A stretch of 64,000 bases of DNA from CAZENU01 sp965222125 (GTDB lineage Bacteria > Chloroflexota > Dehalococcoidia > Lucifugimonadales > CAZENU01). Below the pieces are notes generated by a model, which was not told where the DNA came from, did not search any database, and saw only the letters and a program-made list of their open reading frames with translations. Positions within the stretch are counted from its first letter, which is position 1. Each line of letters starts with the position of its first letter. The position numbers were made by a program, and so were the translations under genes. Location of the stretch: the NCBI GenBank assembly GCA_965222125.1, contig CBDCTC010000006.1:1178001-1242000 (forward strand), in the 5' to 3' direction. This document shows, one piece after another, positions 42,764 to 50,715 of the stretch.

Positions 42764-43834
42764 ATGCTAGACAAACTCGCCGCAATTGAAGACCGGTACC
42801 GGGAGCTGGAGACGCTGCTGGCAGACCCCGAGCTCTCGGTCGACTACGTCCGCATCCGAAAGCTCGCCCAGGAGCACGCAGCCCTGAAGGGGCTGGCGGC
42901 GCTTGCCCGGCGCTACCGGGACGTGATCCGCGAGCAGGAAGAGGCTAAGGCGATCTCCCGGGAGGGTTCCGACCGTGAGCTGGCCGAGCTGGCGCGCGAG
43001 GAGCTGGCCGAGCTCGAACGGGAGCGCCCTCAGATCGAGGAAGAGCTGCGCCTGGAGCTGCTGCCCAAAGACCCGAACGACGAGCGTAACGTCATCATGG
43101 AGATCCGCGCCGGGACCGGCGGCGAGGAGGCCGGCCTCTTCGCCGCCGACCTGTTCCGGATGTACGCCAGGTACGCCCAGCGCCACAACTGGAAGCTGGA
43201 GGTCGTCAGCGCGAACGAGACCGGCCTCGGCAGCCTGAAGGAGACCGTCTTCCAGGTACAGGGCCAGAACGCCTACAGCAGGATGAAGCACGAGATCGGG
43301 GTCCACAGGGTGCAGCGGATACCAACCACCGAGTCGAGCGGCCGGCTCCACACGTCAGCCGCCACGGTGGCCGTTCTGCCGGAGGCCGACGAGGTCGACG
43401 TCAACATCCAGGCCGATGACCTGCAGATAGACATCTTCCACTCCAGCGGCCATGGCGGGCAGAACGTCCAGAAGGTCGCGACCGCAATCCGAATAACCCA
43501 CAAGCCAACGGGAATAGTGGCGGTCTGCCAGGACGAGCGCTCCCAGAACAAGAACCGGGAAAAGGCGATGAAGGTGCTCAGGGCGAGAGTGCTGGCCCTG
43601 GAGCTGGAACGGCAGCATGAGGAGGTCTCCCAGGCCCGGCGCGCCCAGGTCGGGTCCGGCGACAGGTCCGAGCGCATCCGCACCTACAACTTCCCGCAGG
43701 ACCGGGTGACCGATCACCGCACCTCCTACACCCGGCACAACCTCGACGCGGTACTCGACGGCGAGATCGACGACCTGATCGAGTTGATGATCACCCGAGA
43801 GCAGGAGATGAAGCTGGAGGAGGTCGGCTTCTAA
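42764..43834 (+). CDS. prfA: Peptide chain release factor 1
   Basis: 356 residues. The catalytic GGQ motif is in SSGHGGQNVQ, and the stop-codon-reading PxT motif of RF1 is PTT in QRIPTTESSGRLHTS. These mark RF1, which reads UAA and UAG, not RF2. That matters here because RF2, not this protein, would compete for the UGA codons proposed as Sec. Its TAA overlaps the prmC ATG by one base. Confidence 0.97.
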   Translation: MLDKLAAIEDRYRELETLLADPELSVDYVRIRKLAQEHAALKGLAALARRYRDVIREQEEAKAISREGSDRELAELAREELAELERERPQIEEELRLELLPKDPNDERNVIMEIRAGTGGEEAGLFAADLFRMYARYAQRHNWKLEVVSANETGLGSLKETVFQVQGQNAYSRMKHEIGVHRVQRIPTTESSGRLHTSAATVAVLPEADEVDVNIQADDLQIDIFHSSGHGGQNVQKVATAIRITHKPTGIVAVCQDERSQNKNREKAMKVLRARVLALELERQHEEVSQARRAQVGSGDRSERIRTYNFPQDRVTDHRTSYTRHNLDAVLDGEIDDLIELMITREQEMKLEEVGF

Positions 43835-44700
43835 TGCTCCGCGAGGCCTGGGCCTGCGACCGGGACCGTCTGGCCGACGCGGGCATAGCCGACGCAAGCC
43901 TCGAAGCCGAGGTGCTGCTGCGTACGGCGCTCGGCATGGACCGCACCGGCTTCCTCGCCTCACTGCGGAAGGCCGTCCCCAACGGTCGCCTACAGGCCGC
44001 GGAAAAGCTTCTGGCCCGGAGGCTGGACGGCGAGCCCCTTGCCTACATCGTCGGCGCCCGGGAGTTCTACGGCCTCGAATTCGCGGTCGACCCGTCGGTG
44101 CTCATACCGCGGCAGGAGACCGAGCACCTCGTCGACGCGGTGGTGGAATACTCCCGGCGCCGCGGCGACCCGCCGCTCGAAGTCGCGGACGTCGGCACCG
44201 GCAGCGGCGCTATCGCCGTCGCCGTGGCGCACCGCCTGCCGGCGACGAGCGTCTACGCAACGGACGTCAGCGTACGCGCCTTGGAGGTGGCGGACGCCAA
44301 CCGGCGCGGGCACGGACTTGACGACAGAGTCCACCTGCGCAAAGGGGACCTGCTCGAGGCGCTGCCGGGCCCGGTCGACGCTATCGTGTCTAACCCGCCG
44401 TACATCCCCACCGGCGACCTCGCGTCCCTGCCGGCCGACGTCCGGCGGGAGCCTACCGAGGCCTTGGACGGCGGACCGGACGGTCTGGCCGTGACCCGTC
44501 GCCTGATACGCGGCGCACCTGTCTACCTGCGCCCCGGCGGACGGCTGCTGGTGGAGATAGCGCCCGAGCAGCTGAGCTCGGTGGTCTGCGAGGCTACCGC
44601 AGCCTTTCCCGGAGCCGCAGTCCACTTCGAACGCGACCTGTCCGGCGACCCACGGCTGCTCGTCGTAGATGCAACGGGACCCGTAACGGTTCCGCGTTGA
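43834..44700 (+). CDS. prmC: Release factor glutamine methyltransferase
   Basis: Methylates the Gln of the GGQ motif in release factors. 288 residues. SAM-binding VADVGTGSGAIAVAVAHRLP and the substrate Gln-binding NPPY in AIVSNPPYIPTGDL. The N-terminal helical domain contains LIPRQETEHLVD. It is translationally coupled with its substrate gene prfA (TAATG), a conserved arrangement. Confidence 0.96.
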   Translation: MLREAWACDRDRLADAGIADASLEAEVLLRTALGMDRTGFLASLRKAVPNGRLQAAEKLLARRLDGEPLAYIVGAREFYGLEFAVDPSVLIPRQETEHLVDAVVEYSRRRGDPPLEVADVGTGSGAIAVAVAHRLPATSVYATDVSVRALEVADANRRGHGLDDRVHLRKGDLLEALPGPVDAIVSNPPYIPTGDLASLPADVRREPTEALDGGPDGLAVTRRLIRGAPVYLRPGGRLLVEIAPEQLSSVVCEATAAFPGAAVHFERDLSGDPRLLVVDATGPVTVPR

Positions 44701-44823
44701 CGCTCCAGCAGCCCGTTTACCCCGTGTAGCGCCGATGCTTCACCGGCACGCATCGAGGGGCGCGCGCACGGTTTTACCAGAAGGCGAACAGCTACCCAAG
44801 TCCGCCCTCTGATCGGCGCGCCG

Positions 44824-45267
44824 CTATGCCAGTGTAGCTTCGACGCTGAGGTCTACGTTGCCCTTCAGGGCGCCCGAGATCGGGCAACCGTCCTTGGCCG
44901 CCTCAGCGGCGGCGGCGAACTCCTCCGAAGTGACCCCGGCCACGGTGCCCTTCACGGTCAGAGCGCTGGAGGCCACCTTCCAGCCGCCCTCGATCTGCTG
45001 GAACGTCACCGTCGCGCTCACCTCCAGCCGGGTGGGCGGCGTTCCGGCGCGGCCGAGGCCGGCCGACAGTGCCATGCAGTAGCAGGACGCGTGCGCCGCC
45101 GCCACCAGCTCCTCGGGACTCGTGCGCGCCTCGGGGCCCTCGGTCCGCGAAGCCCAACTCACGCCCAACGACGTGAACGCGCCGCTCGTCGCGGCGCTGA
45201 CGGCGCCTGCGCCTGTCATCAAATCGCCTTCCCATACTGCTTCGGCCCTACGCTCGGCTGATGCCAT
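44824..45267 (-). CDS. OsmC/Ohr-family hydroperoxide reductase
   Basis: 147-residue thiol peroxidase. The two reactive cysteines lie in AAAHASCYCMALSAG and AKDGCPISGAL. N-terminus AEAVWEGDLMTGAGAVSAATSG is OsmC-like rather than Ohr. It would detoxify organic hydroperoxides, complementing the peroxiredoxins at 18.8-20 kb. Convergent with prmC. Confidence 0.9.
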   Translation of the reverse strand: MASAERRAEAVWEGDLMTGAGAVSAATSGAFTSLGVSWASRTEGPEARTSPEELVAAAHASCYCMALSAGLGRAGTPPTRLEVSATVTFQQIEGGWKVASSALTVKGTVAGVTSEEFAAAAEAAKDGCPISGALKGNVDLSVEATLA

Positions 45268-45589
45268 GGGTATCCTCCCTAGGTTCCCCGACCGTCGCCA
45301 GCGGCGCGGTCCGAGGTAACAGTCTAGCGCCGAATCTTAACACAGCCCCGTCCGCGCAATTCCGACGGGGGAGCTCACGCGCCCAGGCACCGGCCGGCAT
45401 CCGACGCCCGGACTGCCCCAAAGGGGCGGAACGCGGCGATTCTCCGTTCACCCCACGGAGGCTTCGACGATATCCAGGCCGTTAAGGGTTGGGGCCCCAG
45501 GCAGCCTGAGTAGTGCCGCTGCTTCAGCCGCGCGTATCGAAGGCGCGCGCCAGTCTCACGAATTCACAGTTGGTGGGGCGAATACCCCT

Positions 45590-45617
45590 CCAGGCCCCTG
45601 GATGCCCGCTTTCGCGG
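45590..45617 (+). repeat. REP-like palindromic element
   Basis: The sequence CCTGGATGCCCGCTTTCGCG lies here. Its reverse complement recurs at 63303-63327 on the right edge, so it is a dispersed element present in both orientations. It borders the 95-bp tandem array. Confidence 0.6.
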
Positions 45618-45744
45618 ACCGTTGCACAACCGTCATTCCAGCCTTGAGCCGAATCCAGAAATCGAGAGTCCAGGTTAGGTGGCACCACCTCGCCACGCGA
45701 CGCTGCCGCGCTTGGGGAGTTATGCAAAGGTCTCCGACGGCGGG

Positions 45745-46112
45745 AAAATCCGCGGCGGGGGGCCGGCGATGGGTTCCCCTCTCCACGGGAACGACGGGCG
45801 ACGGCGGGCGCACCCACAATCGTCATTCCCGCGACGGCCGAAATCCACGGCGGGGCGACGGCGATGGGTTTCCCTCTCCACGGGAACGACGGGCGACGGC
45901 CGGCGCACCCACAATCGTCATTCCCGCGACGGCCGAAATCCGCGGCGGGGGGCCGGCGATGGGTTCCCCTCTCCACGGGAACGACGGGCGACGGCGGGCG
46001 CACCCACAATCGTCATTCCCGCGACGGCCGAAATCCACGGCGGGGCGACGGCGATGGGTTCCCGTCTGCACGGGAACGACGGTGGGCGGCGGGCGCACCC
46101 ACAATCGTCAGG
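45745..46112 (+). repeat. 95-bp tandem repeat array, about four copies
   Basis: The marker CACCCACAATCGTCA starts at 45811, 45906, 46001 and 46096, giving an exact 95-bp period. Odd copies contain GGGGGCCGGCG and even copies GGGCGACGGCG, so the array looks like a 190-bp dimer that was duplicated. Each copy carries CCACGGGAACGACGGG and CGTCATTCCCGCGACGG, resembling the dispersed palindromes at 60843 and 63303. Because 95 is not divisible by 3, all frames stay open; the ORFs here are artefacts. Confidence 0.9.
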
Positions 46113-46310
46113 GGTCGGCAGAAGCATTCGTCCCCTCAACTCTGAACAGTTACACCGGTTCCGACTCCTTGACCATGTAGCCGTGTTCCGCGTACCCTGG
46201 AATCAGGCCGTGCTAAGCGGGGAGTTAGCGGTGCCCTGTACTCGCAATCCGCTCCAGCGGGGCTGAACTCCTCCCGGAGGTTGGTCCTCGGGGGCCTCTG
46301 GCCGGGGTCT

Positions 46311-46421
46311 GTGGTTATGAGAGTTGGGTCCCACGCGGCGGCGACCTGCGAACCCCGTCAGGTCCGGAAGGAAGCAGCGGTAAGCAGTGGTGTCCGGGTG
46401 CCGTGGGTAAGCCTGGCTTGA
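46311..46421 (+). ncRNA. ffs: Signal recognition particle RNA, bacterial small type
   Basis: The universally conserved SRP domain IV is present at 46357-46377: GTCAGGTCCGGAAGGAAGCAG, with the GGAA tetraloop and the asymmetric A-C rich internal loop. Flanking sequences on each side can pair to extend the stem. The ends are approximate; length is about 110 nt as in 4.5S RNA. It lies in the gap before rsmA. Confidence 0.93.
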
Positions 46422-46587
46422 GCCGCAGCCTCGCGTCACGTTTCCGGTGGCCGGTCGAAGCGGAGGTGCACGGCCGACCTCGCCCTTCCGTCCCTCAGCG
46501 CGCCATCCGCGGCGCCGCGTCCGGATTTGACCGGGCCGGTCGTCGCGGGTCGCGGGAGCGAAAGCCCGCTCGGGCGCCCTCGGGACG

Positions 46588-47421
46588 ATGAACGGTCCCC
46601 GCACCCGCCCACCCGCCGCGAAAAAGTCGCTGGGGCAGCACTTCCTCGTAGACCGGCGCGCCATAGCCTCGATCGTGGCGGCCGCCGACCTCTCCGCGGA
46701 CGACCTCGTCGTCGAGATAGGCCCCGGACGGGGCGCGCTGACCCGGCCGCTGGTGGAGCGTGCGGGCCGGCTCGTCGCCGTCGAGGTCGACGCGCTACTG
46801 GCCGCGAGACTTCGGAAGACCTACGCGGACCACCCAGGGTTCTCGGTGCTCGTCGAGGACGCGCGTGAGGTGGATATCGACGGCCTGGCGCCCAACGGCG
46901 CTCCGTACAAGGTCGTCGCGAACCTGCCGTACTACGCGGCCTCGCCCATCGTGCGGCGGTTCCTCGAGGCGAACAGCAAGCCGCGGCTGCTGGTTGTGAC
47001 TGTACAGCGCGAGGTGGCACAGGAGATGGTCGCCAAGCCCGGACAGATGGGGCTGCTCTCGGTCGCGGTCCAGCTCTACGGCACGCCGCGCATCGTCACC
47101 TCGGTCCCGCCGCGCGCCTTCAGGCCCCCGCCCAAGGTGACCTCGGCCGTCGTCCGGATCGACGTCCGCCCCGAGCCCGCGGTCGCGTTCGATTCCCCGG
47201 ACGACTTCTTCCGCGTCGTCAAGGCGGGGTTCAGCGCCCGCAGAAAACAGCTCCACAACTCCATCGGAAGGGGCCTGGCGCTGGAGCCTGAGACCGCCAA
47301 GACACTTCTGGCCGACGCCGGCATCGACCCCACGCGGCGGGCGCAGACCCTGAGCCTGGACGAGTGGGGCGCGCTTTACGAGGCCTGCCAAAGTTTGTTG
47401 TCGACAGAACCGGCCTGGTGA
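46588..47421 (+). CDS. rsmA: 16S rRNA (adenine1518-N6/adenine1519-N6)-dimethyltransferase
   Basis: KsgA family, 277 residues. KKSLGQHFLVDRRAIASIV at the N-terminus, SAM motif VEIGPGRGALTRPLVERAG, catalytic NLPYY (VANLPYYAASPIV) and the RAFRPPPKVTSAVVR region. Start ATG 46588. Dimethylates two adjacent adenines in helix 45 of 16S rRNA. Confidence 0.96.
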   Translation: MNGPRTRPPAAKKSLGQHFLVDRRAIASIVAAADLSADDLVVEIGPGRGALTRPLVERAGRLVAVEVDALLAARLRKTYADHPGFSVLVEDAREVDIDGLAPNGAPYKVVANLPYYAASPIVRRFLEANSKPRLLVVTVQREVAQEMVAKPGQMGLLSVAVQLYGTPRIVTSVPPRAFRPPPKVTSAVVRIDVRPEPAVAFDSPDDFFRVVKAGFSARRKQLHNSIGRGLALEPETAKTLLADAGIDPTRRAQTLSLDEWGALYEACQSLLSTEPAW

Positions 47422-47683
47422 TGGCCACAAGCTCGCTGACGGTGTTCTCCATCAGTTATGTTGGTCCGAATCTGGCCGACTACGAGCTCCTCGAAGCGCC
47501 ATTCGGATGGACAGGAACCACAGTCCGTCGGCTGGCGATGGCAGCGCCGGTGCTGAGCCGCACCAGCGGTTGATTCTGTCGGCACTTCCAGACTGCGATA
47601 CATCGGCGCTGGTTGGGAAGTCCGAAGCGTGTGATACGATTGACCCTGAGCAGCGACATGTCACATTGGTGGAGATGAGACCA

Positions 47684-47890
47684 ATGAAACGGGTCTTCAC
47701 GGCGAGCGTATGCAAGGAAGGCGAGTGGTACGTAGCTCAGGCGCTCGACGCCGACGTTGCCAGCCAGGGCGAATCGGTCGACGAGGCGCTGGCCAACCTG
47801 CGCGAGGCCCTGGAGCTTCACTTCGAACCTCCCCTCCCAACTCTTGCACCTCAGATTCGTCGCGTCGAGGCCGAGGTTGTCGCCAGCTAG
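47684..47890 (+). CDS. hicB: HicB-family antitoxin
   Basis: 68 residues with the compact partial-RNase-H HicB fold: KRVFTASVCKEGEWYVAQAL, ASQGESVDEALANLREALEL. ATG 47684 has GGAG 8 nt upstream; an ATG 9 nt earlier is too close to that site. There is no C-terminal HTH, so DNA binding would need another factor. It precedes hicA with overlap. Confidence 0.85.
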   Translation: MKRVFTASVCKEGEWYVAQALDADVASQGESVDEALANLREALELHFEPPLPTLAPQIRRVEAEVVAS

Positions 47891-48101
47891 GCCACTGCCC
47901 TATCGGGAGGTCGCGCGCAAGCTTACGGCGGCAGGTTTCACACGGGTCGGGCAAAGAGGTAGCCACGTCAAGTTCGCCAGAGAGACCGGCGAAGGCGTCC
48001 TCACTGCGATTGTGCCCCGCCATCGAGAGATAGCTATTGGCACACTGCGCAGCATACTGCGACAGGCTGGGTTGACTCCCCAAGAGTTCGATGCACTGTG
48101 A
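47877..48101 (+). CDS. hicA: HicA-family mRNA interferase toxin
   Basis: 74 residues with the double-stranded RNA-binding-like HicA fold: YREVARKLTAAGFTRVGQRG, then SHVKF with the catalytic His in GSH, and IAIGTLRSILRQAGLTPQEF. The only plausible start is TTG 47877, which overlaps hicB by 14 nt; no strong ribosome site, so expression is probably coupled. The antitoxin-first order is less common than hicA-hicB. Confidence 0.82.
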   Translation: MSPARPLPYREVARKLTAAGFTRVGQRGSHVKFARETGEGVLTAIVPRHREIAIGTLRSILRQAGLTPQEFDAL

Positions 48102-48314
48102 CGCCATTGGCGATAGTTGCCCATAACGCAGTCCGGCGTTGGTACGGTGCCCGCAACAGGCCGCTGATATGTCGATTCAAGGTCACGACTTCAAGCTCCT
48201 ACGTCAATGGGACGGCTCCCGACACCGAGCGTTTGAGGAGTCGTGCTATCAACTACGCGACCCACAACCCGCGGTCCGCGCCGCCTCGGCTTCATAGTCT
48301 CCCGGAGGGTCTAC

Positions 48315-49199
48315 GTGGGACCGGGTAACCGCATCGAGATCGAGGCGCACGCGAAGATCAACCTCACGCTGGAGGTGGTCGGCAGGCGCGGCGACGGCTA
48401 CCGCGACATCGTCAGCATCATGCAGACCATCGGCCTGCACGACGTCGTGACGCTCGAGCCGGCGGAGCGGCTCACGCTCACGTGCGACCTGCCGGAGCTC
48501 GAGTCTCCGGACAATCTCGCGCTCAGGGCCGCGCGGCTCCTTCAAGAGCACACCGGCCATACCGCAGGTGCCGCGATCTCTCTCGCCAAGGAGATCCCGG
48601 TGGCCGCAGGCCTCGGCGGGGGCAGCAGCGACGCGGCAGCCGTCCTGGTCGGGCTCAACCGCCTGTGGGCCCTCGGCCTCTCGCGCGAGAAGATGATGCC
48701 CCTCGCCGCCAGCCTGGGGTCGGACGTGCCGTTCTTCCTGGAGGGCGGCACCGCGATGGTCTCCGGCAGGGGCGAACGGGTGCGCGCGCTCCCGCCGGCC
48801 GACCTGCGGTGGTTCGTGGTGCTCTCGCCCGAAATCCACCTGGCCGACAAGACCCGCCGCGTCTATTCGAACCTAACCGAGGCGAACTTTACGACCGGCC
48901 AGCTCACCCGGAAGCTCGAGTCCCGCATTCGTGGCGGCGGCGACGTACCGCCGCAGTTCCTGTTCAACGTATTCGACGACGTCGCCCCGGATGTGTTTCC
49001 GGAGCTGAGGCGCTACCGCGACGCCTTCCTGCAGGTCGGGGCGCGGGAGGTCCACGTCGCGGGCAGCGGGCCGTCCCTGTACGCCCCCGTTTCCCGCCGC
49101 GAGCTGGGCACCGCCATGGAGCTGCTGCTGCGGCATACCCGCGGCTGGCGCGCGCACCTGACCCCCGCCTGGAGCCCGCCGGCGGCGGACGACGCATGA
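48315..49199 (+). CDS. ispE: 4-diphosphocytidyl-2-C-methyl-D-erythritol kinase
   Basis: GHMP kinase of the MEP isoprenoid pathway, 294 residues. AHAKINLTLEVVGRRGDGYR at the start, the ATP loop VAAGLGGGSSDAAAVL, GSDVPFFLEGGTAMVSGRGE, and the C-terminal VAGSGPSLYAPV. GTG 48315 is chosen because GGAGG lies 6 nt upstream. It overlaps the next membrane protein by 4 nt. Confidence 0.95.
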   Translation: MGPGNRIEIEAHAKINLTLEVVGRRGDGYRDIVSIMQTIGLHDVVTLEPAERLTLTCDLPELESPDNLALRAARLLQEHTGHTAGAAISLAKEIPVAAGLGGGSSDAAAVLVGLNRLWALGLSREKMMPLAASLGSDVPFFLEGGTAMVSGRGERVRALPPADLRWFVVLSPEIHLADKTRRVYSNLTEANFTTGQLTRKLESRIRGGGDVPPQFLFNVFDDVAPDVFPELRRYRDAFLQVGAREVHVAGSGPSLYAPVSRRELGTAMELLLRHTRGWRAHLTPAWSPPAADDA

Positions 49200-49606
49200 G
49201 CTATCTCGTAGCGGGGGCCGTGAGCGGCCTGCTGATGGCGGCCGTGTTCCTGGTCGTCGTGCCGCTCATGCTGTTCTTCCTGTTCAAGAGCCGCCCGCCG
49301 TGGTTCGTCGCCCTGACCGACCGGGTGCCTCCCATGAAGCTGATGCTGGGCACGGTGGTCTTCGCCTATCCGACCTGGGCGTTCGTAGGAGTCGTGCTCG
49401 GCCTGGCGTTGCTTGCCGCCGAGGCAGTCGCTCCTCGGGACGGCCCCGGCACGGAGAATCTGTTCTTTACCACGGCGGTCACCGTCGGGGCCGCAGCAGC
49501 GGCGGCGGCGTACTTCGTTGTGACCCGCCGGGTTACGCCCGGCCCGGCGGCGTTGACGCTCGCCTTCGTCGTCGTGTTCGGCTGGGTGCTGCCGTTCCTG
49601 GCCTGA
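49196..49606 (+). CDS. Small integral membrane protein
   Basis: 136 residues with four hydrophobic segments: GLLMAAVFLVVVPLMLFFLF, LGTVVFAYPTWAFVGVVLGL, TAVTVGAAAAAAAYFVV and ALTLAFVVVFGWVLPFL. Coupled to ispE (ATGA). No recognised family; presumably of unknown function in the same operon. Confidence 0.75.
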   Translation: MSYLVAGAVSGLLMAAVFLVVVPLMLFFLFKSRPPWFVALTDRVPPMKLMLGTVVFAYPTWAFVGVVLGLALLAAEAVAPRDGPGTENLFFTTAVTVGAAAAAAAYFVVTRRVTPGPAALTLAFVVVFGWVLPFLA

Positions 49607-49636
49607 CGACCCGGCCGCGGGAGGACGAGGTCAGGG

Positions 49637-50551
49637 CTACGACACGTCCGAGCAGTGGGTACGGAAATACTCCCGCATCGCGGCGGCCTCTCCTTCGGTG
49701 AGCGACTGGTATGGCGGCAGGATCCGAATCGGGAATTCGGGCTGCGCCAGCGACGTGAACAGCTTGTCGAAAGCCCCGTCCATGTGCGCGCCGTCCACGT
49801 TGCGGGCGAAACCCTCGTGCATCTGCTGCATGCGCGCTTGGATGGCGAACGCGGTGGCCGCGTCTCCTTCGCGTCCGGCTTCGAACAGCATGCGCGTCAG
49901 ATTCGGCGCCGTGGCGCCAAAGCTGCACAGCAGCGAGCACTCGCCGTAGTAGCTCGCGTTCGCGTAGCAGGTCTCCAGTACGAAGTGTTGCAGCTCCGGC
50001 GTCTCGACGATCAGCTTGCGCATGAAGCGCATGTCGGGGCTGTTGATCTTGGTGGCGACCAGGTTCGGAACTTCGTCCAGCACCCGGCGATAGTCGTCGG
50101 CGCCGAGGATGCGGCCGGACCGCCTCAGGTTGTAGTGCAGGAACTTCGAATCGGGGAAGGCCCCGCACACCGTGCTGAAGAACGTGAGCACCTCGGCGTC
50201 AGTCAGGGTGCCCCAGGACGGCAGCGGTATCTGAAACATGCGCACGCCCCTATCGTGAGCGTAGCCGATGCGCTCGATCATGTGGCCCATCGAAATGCTG
50301 ATGACGCAAACCATGCGGGTCACGTCGGCCCCGGCCGTGGCGTCGACGAACACGTCGACTATCTGCCGGAACTGCGTATCCGTGACGGCGTAGCCCTCGC
50401 CGGCGGTGCCCATGACGTAGATGTTCTCCGCGCCCGAGGCGAGCAGCAGCTCGACGTGGCGGCGGAACACACCCTCTTCGAGCTCGAAGCTCTCGGTCCA
50501 CGGCGTGTCGCAGGCGGCCAGCAGGCCCCGCGGGTGACGTTTCTCGGCCAT
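49637..50551 (-). CDS. Dihydrodipicolinate synthase-family aldolase
   Basis: DapA/NanA superfamily, 304 residues. The N-terminal VMGTAGEGYAVT replaces the usual GTTGE motif, Tyr lies in LHYNLRRSGR and the Schiff-base Lys in LVATKINSP. AAAGGAG precedes ATG 50551. The substrate is probably a 2-keto acid other than aspartate semialdehyde, because the motif around the phosphate-like loop is divergent. Confidence 0.85.
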   Translation of the reverse strand: MAEKRHPRGLLAACDTPWTESFELEEGVFRRHVELLLASGAENIYVMGTAGEGYAVTDTQFRQIVDVFVDATAGADVTRMVCVISISMGHMIERIGYAHDRGVRMFQIPLPSWGTLTDAEVLTFFSTVCGAFPDSKFLHYNLRRSGRILGADDYRRVLDEVPNLVATKINSPDMRFMRKLIVETPELQHFVLETCYANASYYGECSLLCSFGATAPNLTRMLFEAGREGDAATAFAIQARMQQMHEGFARNVDGAHMDGAFDKLFTSLAQPEFPIRILPPYQSLTEGEAAAMREYFRTHCSDVS

Positions 50552-50715
50552 TTTCGCTCCTTTGCCCAATCTGTGCGACAGGGGCATTCTAGTCCAGCCA
50601 TGCCCGCGGTGTACAATAGCTTTACGCTCCTCACGTCGTTCGCAGTTGACCGGCCCAGCGCCCTCGGGCCAATCTGTCCACCCACCCTGAAGCGTAGATT
50701 AGGTAGGACTGCCCT

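Noticed and set aside
45602..46266. Several overlapping ORFs of 60-195 codons on both strands
   Set aside because: They all run through the 95-bp tandem repeats, whose period is not a multiple of three; repeated translation patterns in every frame are artefacts.
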